From Xenoacremonium recifei (Eukaryota > Ascomycota > Sordariomycetes > Hypocreales > Nectriaceae), in NCBI GenBank assembly GCA_012184525.1, contig WOFQ01000056.1, forward strand, positions 62,001 to 126,000: a DNA stretch of 64,000 nt, written 5' to 3'. Shown here one piece after another: positions 14,801 to 26,242 of this stretch (its first letter is position 1; each line of letters begins with the position of its first letter). The translations under genes and the position numbers were made by a program. Under the pieces are notes generated by a model. That model saw only the letters and a list, made by a program, of their open reading frames with translations, had not been told where the DNA came from and made no database searches.

Positions 14801-17800
14801 CCACTATATGCGCGAACTGGGCAAGGAGACGCTGCGCAGAATTGACCGGCAAGACTTCGCGGTCGTATCGCATCTCAACCCCGACGCCACTGCCACCTTG
14901 GGCTACTGTGCATTCAATGTTGAGCGCATGAGAGTGGAACGCATCCGCCGTGGTAAGTTCCTTCTTGAACAGTTTATTGTACATGAATCCGGACGACTCG
15001 CTTTCCTCCTCTAGCTGCACAACAAACATATGTCCGGGGTCAAATTCTGGGCCAAGATTGGGCACCATTCGACGGATATTTTGAAGCCCGGTATGTTCGA
15101 AGGGGATCATGTCGACCGTTTGCTGATGGATAGTGCCTAGAAAGTCTCGCACACTCTGTTCTTTCCAAGCAGACACACGGAAGGGCACCGACGTGATCGT
15201 CGGCCCCAGTATATCGGTGATGCCGTCCACTTGGGCCATGCGGCCGGAGAGTACGACGTTGATGATGGCTTCATCGGCGCCTGTCTGAGCCGCGACGAGG
15301 AGGGACCAGGCGGCGCGCAGCAGAGTCGGAGTCGTCACCGCAGTTGCTGCTGTCCGGAAAATACTGATCTGACGGCTCAGCAGGTCGTGGGGTTCTACCT
15401 TGTGATTTAAGGACGGCAATGCCGGGTAACGAGCCCAGTTGGCGCCTTCAAGGTGGTTCTTCCAGAATTCCGTAGTCTGTTTCGTATCTTGCTGGGATAA
15501 ATGGGCGATGAAGCGCGAGAAAGGCACAGGGGCCGGAACCGCTTCGTCTGCCAATAGCTTCACAAGCATTTCGATCATCTTAGCCATGCTCCAGCCGTCG
15601 TAAATGCTATGGTGGGTTGTCCACACGAAGAATCGGTTCGAGCCATCTTCGTCCTCGATAATAGCAGTGCGGCTCAAAACGCCCCCATATGTAATAGGGG
15701 TGGCTTTATCGGCTTCAAGATAATCCTCAAGTGACGCTGGGTCCTGCCATATTGGCTGCTGGTCTCGGACCACAACTTGCAATGCGTCAGCTTGGACCGA
15801 GGGGATGATGCGTGTCCGTAAAATAGGCAAGGCCTCCACCAGCTTCGCCCAGCCTGCTTTCAGTTTCTGGGTGGGCAGTTCGGAGTCCAGACTGAAAACA
15901 CGCTGAATCGTATAGGCCTGGGGATGCTGGGCAGTAATTGCCATCAGGCCAGCCTGCAACGGACTGCAAGGGTAGATGTCTTCGATCTGATCTGTGGTTA
16001 TGCCACACTGGGCGGCAACGTCTGCCAATAGTCGTGCCTGATCTGTCTCCGTGAGATCAGCCTGGGCAAGCTCCGGCCACAAGCTCAGCGGGGCCGAGTC
16101 TTCGTGCGAGAAGCCATTTGTTTCATGACCATTCGTGAGACCATATTTCTCCTCCATTACGACTGCTATATCCACGAGATGCGGCCATTGGAAGATCTCA
16201 GCCACAGACAGAGGAAGCTTCTCAGCGCGGGCCGCTGCTGTCAGCTTCATCGCAACGACCGAGTCTCCTCCAAGACGGAAGAAGGAATCATTGACTCCCA
16301 CCTGGTCAGGGGGAAGCGATAAAACTGCAGCCCATAAACGCTGAAGTTTGTATTCCATTTCGGTGGTCGGAGCCTGTTTTGTGATTTCCGAATACGCAAA
16401 CCGGCTTAATTGCTCGCGGCTCATGAGGCCCAACTGGTCCTTCACGATCCGGCGATCCAACTTGCCAGATGCATTGATCGGAATTTTCGGGGTAAGTAAG
16501 AATGCGGTAGGCACCATGTATGATGGCAAAACCTGCCCGAGCTCAAGGTCCAGTTTCGTTAAGGCTTCGCGGACAGCTTCTGTGATGGTCGCTGGTTCGT
16601 ATAGTTCCAGAGCCCCTCCGCTGCTAGACAATCCGGCCTCGGGATATTCGATGACGGCCACCAACATTAGGACCCCGTCATGACCCTCTCCTACGGGCCG
16701 GACGATGTCGACTGTAGCCTCGAGTGCATCAGGGAGTAGACGGACAATTTGACTCTCAATCTCTCCAACTTCGACGCGCTGGCCCCGAATCTTGACCTGT
16801 GAATCGCGACGGCCAAGGTACGTAAGGGAGCCGTCAGGATGCTGCTGTACCAAGTCACCAGTGCGGTACATCCGGCGACCGGCGCTCATCAAGCCTAGCT
16901 CGCTCAAGAATGCTGGATCAGTCACAAACGCGGCTGCTGTTTTATCCGGATCGTTAAGATACCCGCGTGCCAACAGCGGGCCTTCGATCAAGAGTTCGCC
17001 TAGCCCGCCGACTGGAACCAGTTCAGCGATGTTGGCTGGGTTGACTACCCAGAATGCGCCAGCAAATGGCGTTCCTATGTTGTTAGCCTCTAAACTGTTC
17101 CCGACTGTCTTACCTGATGCCCATATAGAGCTCTCTGAGGGGCCGTAAGCATTCACCACAGTAACCTGCTGTTGTATCCATTGATCAACGACCTTGGGGA
17201 GGAGAGCCTCGCCTGTCAAGATCAGCATTCTGATTGAGGGCGTCTCCTGCGGCTGGACAAGTGCTGCTACGGTTGAAGTCAGCGTAGCCACGGTGACCTT
17301 CGCCTGCGACAGGAAGGTCGTGAGGCCGCTAATGCGATCATGCTCGGACGGCACGCAGATACAGGCACCAACTGAGAGTGGCGTCATGATCTCAGCAATA
17401 GAGACATCAAAAGTGTACGCCGCAAACTGCGATAGTCGGTCGTGGGCCTGTATGCCGATGGCAGGCCCGTGGGCAAGGATGCTCGTTGCAACAGCCCCAT
17501 GCTCAAGCTCAACACCCTTAGGTTTGCCGGTGCTACCGGAGGTGTAGATCACCCAGGCCGCGTTTTCAGGCCGTACGGAAGTGCAAGGCTCGGCAGACGG
17601 CGTGGGCGACGATGGAGCCTGGTCGAAGAAGGCGTCCACCGCGAGCAACTGAGTATGAGACGCCAGTGCCGCCAGTCGTTGCTTGTGAGTGCCATCGACT
17701 AACATGACTGGCGCGGATGTGTCTTCCACGATGCCCTCAATGCGGGAGACCGGATGCTGTACTCCGACGGGAACAACAGCAGCACCGGCACGGAGAATGG

Positions 17801-19782
17801 CCAGCATCGCGACGATTCCCAGTTTCGACTTGTCCATGCACAAACCAACCTTCGTCTCCGGACCAACGCCAATACCTAGGTCGACCAGATGGTAAGCAAG
17901 CCGGCGACTCATCTCGTCCAGTTCACCGTACGTCATCTCGCCGTCCCAGGAGCTAATGGCCGTCGCCGCTGGCTGGGTAGCCATCTTGTCCTGGACGAGG
18001 TCGTGAACACAACGTTCGTGACGTGATGGCACGGTGGCATTCCAACGCAAAATTGCGAGGCGATCTTCAGCACCATGGCTGGGGAAGTCACGAACGCAGC
18101 CTGTCCCTTCTAATAAAAATGCAACTGCGTCTTGGAACGCAGTCATCTGTGCCTTTGCCACCGGCCAGGCTACCCTAGAAGCCCAGTACTCGAGACTCAG
18201 GTCGATGCGTTCTTCGCTGAATCTCACATTGCCTGTTATATCGAACTGGAGTTGCGTCAGTATTGCTTGGCTCGAAAGAGGGCGCGTTCCTTACATCTGT
18301 TGCGCTGGTCCTCGTATCCAGGGTCATGGAGGTTCCTTCTGTAAACTCGTAGATGTTTGTCGCTTCTCGCTCAATTGAGAGCAAGGTATTTCCAAGTTGC
18401 TTCAATGACCGCGTCTTTGACACGGGCAGCTCTGCGATGGGAATGTTCTGAAATGGGAGGCCATCTTGCCAATCTTGTTTTGCCAGAAGCAGCGCGTTAG
18501 CAGTGCTAGTCTCCGGCGTCAATGTCAGAGAGCATGGCAATGTGTTAATGAAAGGTCCTACAGTCCCGTCGGCGCCCTTCAGGTCGGAGTGACGTCCGGA
18601 GACTATGTATGAGAATGTAATGGTATCTGATAAAATGATGCGTCGAATGGCGAGCGCCCAGGCGAGCTGGAATAGGTTTGCCGGAGTAATCATCATCTGA
18701 CTGCAAACGGCGCGAAGCTTTCCATCCGGCAGTGATATAGACGAATGAGCTGTTTCCAGCTGATGCAGCTGTGGATTGCTAGTTATGAGAGGCAGATGTG
18801 ACTCTGTAGCGTTGTTCATGTATGATGTCCAGTAATCAACGCCTGCAGATTCCTCCCTCATGCTAGCTTGCTGGTGAGATGCAAAGTTCGTATATGTCAA
18901 ACTACTGTCTGAGAAGTATGCAGCTTGGAGATAGCTGGCACGAATATCGTGCAGCAAGATGCTACCGGAGTGTCCATCCACCAGGGCATGCGAAATTTCT
19001 ACCTCGAGCCGAAGCTCATCGGCGCTGACGTCGTAGACACGAAGGCGCAGCGGGACTTCAAACTTGCGCATAGCAAAGGGCAGGACGGTATGAGCATCTT
19101 TTGTCGAGGAGCATACTGTAATTGAGGTTGGCACATCAGGCTTGAAGACGAGCTGGTCAAATTTGCCAGGTCGGTCATTACTCTCTGTAAACGTCGTCCG
19201 GAGGATGGCATGGCGTTTGACGATATCTTTCCATGCATCGACGACCTTATCGATTGAAGGACGTTGAGCATTCGCAGAGGTTGAAAGCGTCAGAGAAATA
19301 TGACTGATGTAGGAGGTGGGGTTGATCGCTTGGCTGATAAAGAAGCCTTCTTGCACGGCGGAGCAAGGCGCGATAGATTCGATGTCGCTAATGGCAATTT
19401 GGTGCGCCTTTAGGTCCATGGCCAAGGAGTCTAGGGCGGGATCTTGCCAATTGACAAGAGGGAAGCCGTTGACTCCATTCTCGTGGCCATTGACTCCGTT
19501 TTCTTGGCCATTGACTCTACCAAGAGTGCCCGCATTCATTCGGTCCATCTCGTCGGCGAGCACACCCAAGGACTCAGCCGTCAACAGCTCTGTCATATCC
19601 ACGTGAACACCGGCTTGGCGACATTTGACGATGAAATCAATAGCCAGAATAGAGTCACCACCGAGCAATATGAAAGACTTATCCCAATCCAACGAATCGA
19701 CATCGACTTCCAGAACATGAGCAGCAGCCTTGCCGAGTACCAGCCGCGAGGGCTGAAAGTTCCCTTCCATATTGTTCTCCAT
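1..19782 (-). CDS. Multimodular nonribosomal peptide synthetase, partial (C-terminus off the left edge)
   Basis: Assembly-line enzyme that makes a peptide, probably N-acylated by the neighbouring PKS product. Exon 1 is 19782-18295 (496 codons). A 49-nt intron follows at 18294-18246 (GTAAGG start, TACTGAC branch, CCAG end). Splicing restores a condensation-domain C-terminus reading into LSLEYWAS. Exon 2 (18245 to 1) showed no stop wherever I translated it, and the frame agrees from 18245 to the T domain at 3016. Order seen: T0-C1-A1-T1-C2-A2-T2-C3-A3-T3-C4-A4-T4-C5-A5-T5-C6-A6, at least 6,570 residues. T domains carry LGGDS; C2-C6 carry HHSxYDGWS; C1 has SHALVDG; A domains have YTSGSTG and, in A1-A5, SGKLDR. 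Module pitch is a constant 3.3 kb and T-to-C spacing a constant 635-677 nt, so no epimerization domain fits. The release domain and any further modules lie outside the window. A starter T followed by C is the layout of lipo-initiating fungal NRPSs such as emericellamide EasA. Confidence 0.96.
2900..6160 (-). other. NRPS module 5 (C5-A5-T5)
   Basis: C5 has HHSVYDGWS near 5688. A5 has YTFDVAIQEI and NAYGPSECCIH, giving code DVQTVMAIHK for the third time. T5 lies at about 3016. The module lacks any E or methyltransferase insertion: the stretch from A8 (RGQRVEIGEIES) to A10 has the same length class as A1-A4. Confidence 0.84.
6210..9470 (-). other. NRPS module 4 (C4-A4-T4)
   Basis: C4 has HHSIYDGWS near 8998. 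A4 has YTFDVAIQEI and NAYGPSECCIH, with code DVQTVMAIHK identical to modules 2 and 5. The whole module resembles module 2 at protein level, which suggests module duplication. T4 lies at about 6322 with LGGDSVVAMKL. Confidence 0.84.
9520..12770 (-). other. NRPS module 3 (C3-A3-T3)
   Basis: C3 keeps HHSIYDGWS near 12300. A3 is the most divergent adenylation domain: FTFDVCITDI, a Glu at the position equivalent to 278, and NSYGPSECAVV give the code DVTEAGSVVK. Its A10 motif is SGKLDRY rather than SGKLDRR. The buried Glu and Ser suggest a more polar or differently shaped substrate than modules 2, 4 and 5; this is inference. T3 lies at about 9633. Confidence 0.84.
12830..16100 (-). other. NRPS module 2 (C2-A2-T2)
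   Basis: C2 has an intact HHSIYDGWS motif near 15605. A2 contains YTFDVAIQEV and NAYGPSECCIH, giving the hand-derived code DVQTVMAIHK. This is identical to modules 4 and 5, which implies the same substrate. T2 lies at about 12945. There is no E domain between T2 and C3, so an L-residue, or one supplied already in D form, is expected. Confidence 0.85.
16150..19420 (-). other. NRPS module 1 (C1-A1-T1)
   Basis: C1 accepts the acyl donor from T0. Its active-site motif reads SHALVDG, keeping the second His and the Asp-Gly but replacing the first His of HHxxxDG by Ser, and it differs clearly from C2-C6. A1 specificity residues by hand alignment to GrsA positions 235-517 are DVATITAIWK. Asp235 is kept, so an alpha-amino acid is expected, but I cannot assign which. 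T1 has LGGDSVVAMKL at about 16262. The only intron found in the gene interrupts the end of C1. Confidence 0.85.
19500..19782 (-). other. NRPS N-terminal starter T domain (T0) plus Asn-Gly linker
   Basis: A carrier domain lies at the extreme N-terminus with the 4'-phosphopantetheine serine in LGGDS near residue 45, and no adenylation domain precedes it. It must be loaded in trans, presumably with the acyl group activated by the ligase at 44351-46464. It is followed by a short linker with repeated ENGVNG units near 19490. That linker resembles, in composition, the much longer Asn-Gly repeat in the PKS of the same cluster. Confidence 0.9.
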
Positions 19783-21207
19783 TTCTGATGAGGATGGGTA
19801 GTATCAGTAACGAATTCGATGCTTGCGACTTCTAGCAGGAAGGGTATCAAGGTTCAGTAGTGTCGCAGCCTCGTCGCAAAGTGATATACCGATAGTAACG
19901 ATTGCTTTAGAGGGGAGAAAAGAAAAGACAGCTTGAGATCTGAACGTTTCGCCTGGATAAACTAGAAAGACACGCTCGACTGCAAGGCTAACAGTGCTAA
20001 GCATTCCATGAAGCATGGTAATAGCTATCATTCCTTCATAAGCTTACTAAATTGGGCATTAACCACAAAGCAGTGGCGTTGTTATCGACTTGTCAATAAA
20101 GAGATCCCGGCGTGGTACCGCATCCCTCCACTCAGCCCCAATTGATATGCATCTCTTTAATTAGTATGAATCTCACCCGGCATGACTGTTCTCATCTAAG
20201 ATTCTGTCAATTACTTCCTTCTTTTGCCACATTGGAATCTAATCCGATATTCCGGCTACAAATTCAGAAGTCACCGTCACCCGATTTCCCTGTCCGGCGA
20301 GTTCGCGCCAAGGTCCTTCCAGGCATCCCAAATTTTTTCCGATGCAGCAGCTTTAGGGAACTCAGATGCATGCCTGTAAGACCCTGGAGATTCATCAACA
20401 TGTTCTAAAAAAAGAGGAACTATAAAAAAAAGATCCAAGCCACGATGTTTGCGGGGATGGCACTAGATGGAATGGAGCAGTGATATTCACATTGACTACT
20501 ACGGAGAACACGGACAGTTTGGCAACTTTGGAGTATATTCTCCGCGTCTCACTATTCGCCTTGCATTGTACGCTCCGCTTTCTGCATGCACCACACGATA
20601 ATGGTCAAATCCTCATCATCAGCACATCGACGACAGGGATCAGGATCTGGTTCCAGTTATAAACCCACTGAAGAGTCCAGAAAGCAATGAGGCAGGGAGC
20701 CAAGAAGCAATTGACGTGCTCTGCGTAGATTGGTCGAAATGTGTGGGATTCCAAATTGAGCGGGGAGGATATCTTTGTTAATAACTGGTTACGGTTAATA
20801 TTCTAGGGCGAAGTGTCAATAATGGGAAGACTTATGTCAATAACTGTATGTCAATAATCGATTGGCTGACACACGCCAATAACAGCAGCGCCAATAATCT
20901 GACACAGGCGCCAGGGCGTCTACCAAGCTGACAGAATTTGACCTGACGTCTAACACACACACATACACAACAGGAGAATGTTATTCATTATTGTACACCA
21001 TACTTGAGCCCTGACTAAGCCCAGAGTACCAGTCGTTGGTATTGGTAGGGCCTTTTCGATCATCCGAGCGAACGCGCGGTCAGTTCGGCCTCGTCAGGAT
21101 TCCACTATCCAATCTCACAGCTATTCTCCGAAGTTAAACTCCCGCTCTCAGCGCTGGTGGTGGTCTCGCAGCACCTCACACTCTGCCTCTCTTCACAACC
21201 CACGAAG
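19783..21207. promoter_or_regulatory. Divergent promoter region of NRPS (-) and ABC transporter (+)
   Basis: This 1.4-kb intergenic region separates the two divergently transcribed genes. No coding region is supported in it. It contains one TCAATAA at 20093-20099 near the NRPS start and a dense group of five (T/C)CAATAA copies at 20816-20897 in the ABC-proximal half. Confidence 0.6.
20816..20897 (+). promoter_or_regulatory. Cluster of five YCAATAA motifs
   Basis: Copies start at 20816 (TCAATAA), 20837 (TCAATAA), 20851 (TCAATAA), 20876 (CCAATAA) and 20891 (CCAATAA), all in the same orientation, spaced 14-25 bp, mostly followed by T or C. The same heptamer occurs upstream of the MFS and PKS genes. 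The likely role is a binding array for a cluster regulator; the binding protein is unknown. Confidence 0.5.
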
Positions 21208-24200
21208 ATGCGAGGCGAATGTGCCCGCGCGGACGAGGATGTCTTTGGACCCGCGGTCCAGGGCTGCCTGGACGGCTTCGACTTCACGCTGCTGTTTGAA
21301 GAGACGATCTTGTTCCTGCTGCCGGCTGTTTGTATGCTGCTGCTAGCACTAGCCTGGAGGGCGCCGCAGTTGATCCGCGCCAACGTCGTTATCCGTTCGT
21401 CTCTACTCGGGGTCTTCAAGTCGGTGAGTTTCTACGATGTCTCAGAATCTAACGCTTGCAACTGTCCCTGCTGCTTGATTCTCCTCCGAAACATGGAGCC
21501 AAGTCGGAAACTTACGATGCGGGTGATAGATAATATACCCTCTTATTTTCGTCTCACAGGTGCTATTTCTTGCCTTCGTCTCTAAGAATAACGCGGCAAA
21601 CACGCGGGCAACCATCCCCGTGACCGCAATCGGGCTGGTCGCGATTTTCGTCATGGGCGCCCTATCATACTTAGAGCATCGCAGATCTCCTCGTCCCTCA
21701 TCCCTGCTCACGCTGTATCTCCTTGCCGCAGCGCCGTTAAATGCGGCTCGCACCCGCACGCTGTGGTACATGCCGAGCTCGAATAGCGTAGTGATAACTT
21801 TTACCATCACTGTGGTCCTGATGGCGGTCGCGCTAGGACTGGAGCTGGCACCAAAAGATGCGCTCGTGATTGAAGAGATCAGCGAAAAACCTTCTCCTGA
21901 AGAGAGGCGCGGCATTGTGGAGCGTTCGTTGATCACTTGGATTGTCCCGACTTTTATATATGGTTACCGAAACACGTTCACATCTGAAACCATGCCGTCG
22001 ATCGATCCCTTGTTGACTACATGCAGACTCAAAGAAACTGCCATCACTGGTATAGAACTCCACAAGCAATCCATATATATGCAGAAGGGCAAGCTTAACA
22101 TTCTATGCAGATATCGACCAATCCTTGTTCTACAATCTTGTCCAGCTCCACTGGCGAGATCTGCTCAGTCCGATCATCCCACGGGCTTGCTTCCTCGCCT
22201 TGACACTCGCACAAGCCTTCCTCGTCGAGACGTCCACGGCGTCCGTCTCCGATCCCGAGGCTTCTCATCAGTCGCAGAGCGGGCTGGTTGGTGCCTATGT
22301 GCTGGTCTATCTTGGGTTAGCAGTTCGTCGCGTCCTCGCCATTCATCGCCCCGAAGATCCATCCTTCTGACTCAAGTGCAATAGGTCACATACGCGCTGT
22401 ATCGCCAGAACGCAGTGCGGGCTGCCGTCGCCATGCGAGCCAGTCTGACGGACTTTATATTCCAGCGCCTCTCGCATCTGGACTCGGCTGTCGAGCTTGC
22501 AGGCTCAGCTACAACCTTGGTGAGTGCGGACATTGAGCGTATTCAGTTTGGTGTTCGCGAAATCCACGAGATTTGGGCCAATATAATCACTACGGCCATA
22601 TCACTATTCTTGATTGAACGTAACATCGGCGTTTCCATGGTCACTGCGCTTGGTGTCTCGATTGGTATGATGCTGGCCCCGGATTCCGAGAAATGGTATG
22701 CTAATCTATAAGGGGCGCAGTCTGCATGGCTACGGTATTGCTTGTATCTGTTGGAGGCAGCCAAGCCCAGAAACACTGGTTCGAAGCTACCGAGCTCCGC
22801 GTTGCTCAAGTAGTGAAGATCCTGGCCGAGTTCAAGAGCGTAAAGATGATGGGTTACACGGCTGGGCTCCTTAGCAATCTTACCGCCGCAAGGGTTCATG
22901 AAGTGCAACGTTCTCAGAGGTTTCGAGCGTTCGTGATTGTGGTAGCCACATTGGCACAAGCCGCCACCGCATTGGTTCCGGCTTTCGGATTCGCTACGTA
23001 CGTGCTGCTGCACAGGTATGGTGACGGCGAGGTCTTGAGTGCCAGTCTTGCTTTTGGGACATTAACGCTCTTCACCATCCTCACTTCGAGCATAGGGCAA
23101 CTGATCGATTCAGTATTTGGCACGGTAACAGCCATAGGTTGCATCTCGCGCGTACAAGAGTTGTGCACCAAGCACTACAGGTTGGACCCTCGGCAAACAA
23201 ATAGGTCGGCTGAGCCTCCGCACTCAAGCGTGGCCATGAATGATGCCAGCGCAAAGTACCACGAGGACGGCCACGACATCATTCAAAAGGCCAGCTTTGA
23301 AGTCAAGCCGGGCATGATCGTTCGTGTTGACGGCCCAACAGCATCAGGGAAATCCACGCTTCTTAAAATGATCCTTGGCGAGGTGCGCTACTGCGCAGGC
23401 GAGGTAGCCGTCGGCGACAATATCATCGGCTATTGCGACCAGAACCCCTGGTTGGATCATGTTAGCATCCGGGAAAACATTACTGGCCCTGCACCTTTCG
23501 ACCCTGAACGATATGCCAACACGATTCGCATATGTGCACTGGAGCCTGACCTGGACAACATCGCCGAGGGAGACGCCTGTCTTTGTTTCGGAAACGGGAC
23601 CACACTGAGCGGAGGCCAAAAGGCTCGCATTGTTTGTCATCGCCATCTAAGTCGTACGTCATGAAGCCTACTAACACACCTGTAGTGCTTGGCGCGTGCC
23701 ATCTACGCACGCCCGCGGATTCTGGTCTTGGACGATTGTCTCAGCGGATTAGATGCTAACACGGAGCATCTCGTGCTTGAGAATCTCGTCGGTGCGCGCG
23801 GCTTTCTTCAAAAGCATTCCATCACTACTTTCTTGGTCTCTAGTTCACGTGCGTCCAGCCGCTTGCTCGCCAGATTATCGTTGACGCTGAAATGAAAATA
23901 GAGAAACCTTTGCCTAGCAGCATCGCAACGCTTTCGCTAGGCCCCGAAGGACCTGTACTAACTGAAAACGAGCCGTACAAACAGCATGTGGCATCGCCAT
24001 TGCTTCACGATTCGGGCACTACTCGTATGGCACGTTCCGGGGAGTTCAGTGAAGACAACGACACAGAACCGCGACTCGTAATAGAACCGAACGGCGATAG
24101 CCTTGAAGGGTACCGGGAGTCGGGAGAACTCGCTCTCTACGTCATGTTCGTGAAGGTTGCCGGAAGAATCGGGTTGTTGATATTTACCTTCCTGCTTTCC

Positions 24201-26242
24201 ATTTTCGTGGTGGGAATTACTTATCCTCGTGAGTCGTCGCTTATCCACGACGATGAGATTTTTCGGGAAGCTGACATGCATCGATATGACAGAGATCTAT
24301 ATTGAAGACTGGGTAAAGAAAACTCCGGCAGAGCAGCATGACAGTATAGGCATCCTTACTGGACTCTACTTGGGTTTAAGCGGTCTAGGCTTGTGCGCAT
24401 TCTCGGCAGCCTGCATACATTTCACACTGGGAATCGCACCGCGCATTTCTATACAATTTCACACATCTCTAGCAAAAGCGCTACTTTCGTAAGTTGCTAT
24501 TATTCCTCCTTGCCGTCTGCTTCATCTACTAACAGCATCTGCTCCAGTGCTCCCCTTTCATTTCTCGCCACAACTGACAGAGGTTCGATAACTAACAGGT
24601 ATTGTCAACATGTATATATCAAGCAATAAGCGTGTGATCGCTGATGCATACCTTGACCAGATTCGCACAAGACCTTGCCATCATAGATCAAGAAGTTCCC
24701 TTGGCCTTTATCGGCACGGTCCTCGTCTTCTTACAGTTGCTGGCTCAATGCGTCACGCTCATCATTGGGTCGCACTATTCGGGAATAGCTATTCCCTTTA
24801 TGCTGGCAGTGGTGTATTGCATACAATCTGTGTATCTGCCGACGTCCTATCAGTTACGGTTGTTAGACCTTGAGGCCAAAGCGCCCATTGTGTCGCTGTT
24901 TGTCCGCTCTGTCGAAGGGCTCGCAACTATCCGGGCTTTCGGGTGGTTGAATCATACACAGATCCAGTCAAGGAGACATATCGTAGCGTCTCAAGTACCG
25001 TTCTATCTCCTAGCAACCGCGCAGAACATGCTCAGTCTTGTGCTCGATCTCGTGACTGCGGCACTAGCAATCATCGTCATCTCAATCTCAGTCGGAACGG
25101 AGGCATCGGGCCTTGGACTCGCGCTATACAGTATAGTGGGATTGGGCACCTCTACCAAGCTATTAATTTCGCAATGGACGGAGTTAGAAACCTCACTCGG
25201 TGCTATGAGACGCATCAACAACTTTGCTGAAAATACTCCCTCTGAGGCCTCGTCTTACAGAAGCACGACGCCGCCCCACGACTGGCCGAGCAAAGGGAAG
25301 GTAGAGTTCCGCGACGTTTCACTGGCATACAGGTGAGTCTCGCGATACTAGTGGCATCTGGAGAGGCAGGATGTGAGCTAACGCTTTTCAAATTGACAGT
25401 GAGACTTTGCCTCCTGTGATTTCTAATCTAACACTCGAGATTCAACCAAGGTGGAAGGTTGGAATCTGCGGGCGCACCGGCAGGTATGAAGCTGATCCTC
25501 CCCATCGACGCATCATCTCATCCGTCATGCTAAAATTTGCGCTCCAGTGGGAAAAGCACACTCATCTCATCTATCCTCGGCCTCGTTCATATAAAGCAGG
25601 GTAGCATAATCATCGATGACAGGAACATCTCTGTCCTCGAACCAGACTCACTTCGTTCGAGCATAACCGTGGTCCCGCAAAGTGCCGTGCTGCTGCGTGT
25701 CGACGTGCGGACGAATCTCACTCTGGGTGCGGTAGAGGCTCCTAGTGACGAGAAGATGATTAAGGTACTTGAAGAGTACGGCCTGTACGAAAGGTTCCAC
25801 GAGCGAGACGGCCTCGATACGCTCGTTGATGACGATCTGCTTTCCCACGGAGAGAAGCAGATCTTCTGCATCGTGCGAGCACTCCTTCACAAGAGTCGCT
25901 TAGTTCTGCTGGACGAACCTACGAGCAGGTAAGCCTTATTCCATTAAATAATCTCCGTTCCACACCTGATGCAAGAGACCTGACCTCGCAATTGTATTCA
26001 GAGCCGATAGCAGCATTCAGCAAATCATCGACTCTGCCGTCCTGACAGGCTTCGAGGGCTCGACCGTCCTCTATGTCGCGCATCGCCTCGAGATCTTATC
26101 ACAGTTTGACCGCGTCATGGTCATGGACAAAGGCCGGATCGCCGAGTTTGGCAGCCCACAAGAGCTGCTACAGAAGCCCGATTCGCTCTTCGCCAGCACA
26201 TTCAGCATGGCAAACGCACAGATTGACAGCCCCAAATCGTAA
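21208..26242 (+). CDS. ABC-C type full transporter with an apparent frameshift
   Basis: Membrane exporter or vacuolar pump candidate for the cluster product, or for self-protection. Exons by splice consensus and frame: 21208-21423, 21560-22049, 22111-22322, 22385-22664, 22721-23631, 23686-(about 23846), (about 23847)-24228, 24293-24488, 24536-24598, 24661-25332, 25400-25483, 25548-25928, 26002-26242; about 1,430 residues. Two TMD-NBD halves follow an N-terminal hydrophobic region. NBD1 has Walker A GPTASGKST, signature LSGGQKAR and Walker B LVLDDCLSGLD. NBD2 has GRTGSGKST, a modified signature LSHGEKQ and LVLLDEPTS. All joins keep frame except near 23846, where the reading frame moves from FLVSSS to PLARQIIVDAE with no plausible intron. 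It lies divergently next to the NRPS. It could be an active exporter (if the shift is a sequence error) or a decaying gene. Confidence 0.85.

Noticed and set aside
2900..16150. Epimerization domains between modules
   Set aside because: T-to-C spacing is constant at 635-677 nt in all visible modules, leaving no room for a 450-residue E domain.
23824..23860. A 23-nt intron to explain the ABC transporter frame change
   Set aside because: Shorter than any functional fungal spliceosomal intron I would accept; a frameshift or sequence error is simpler.
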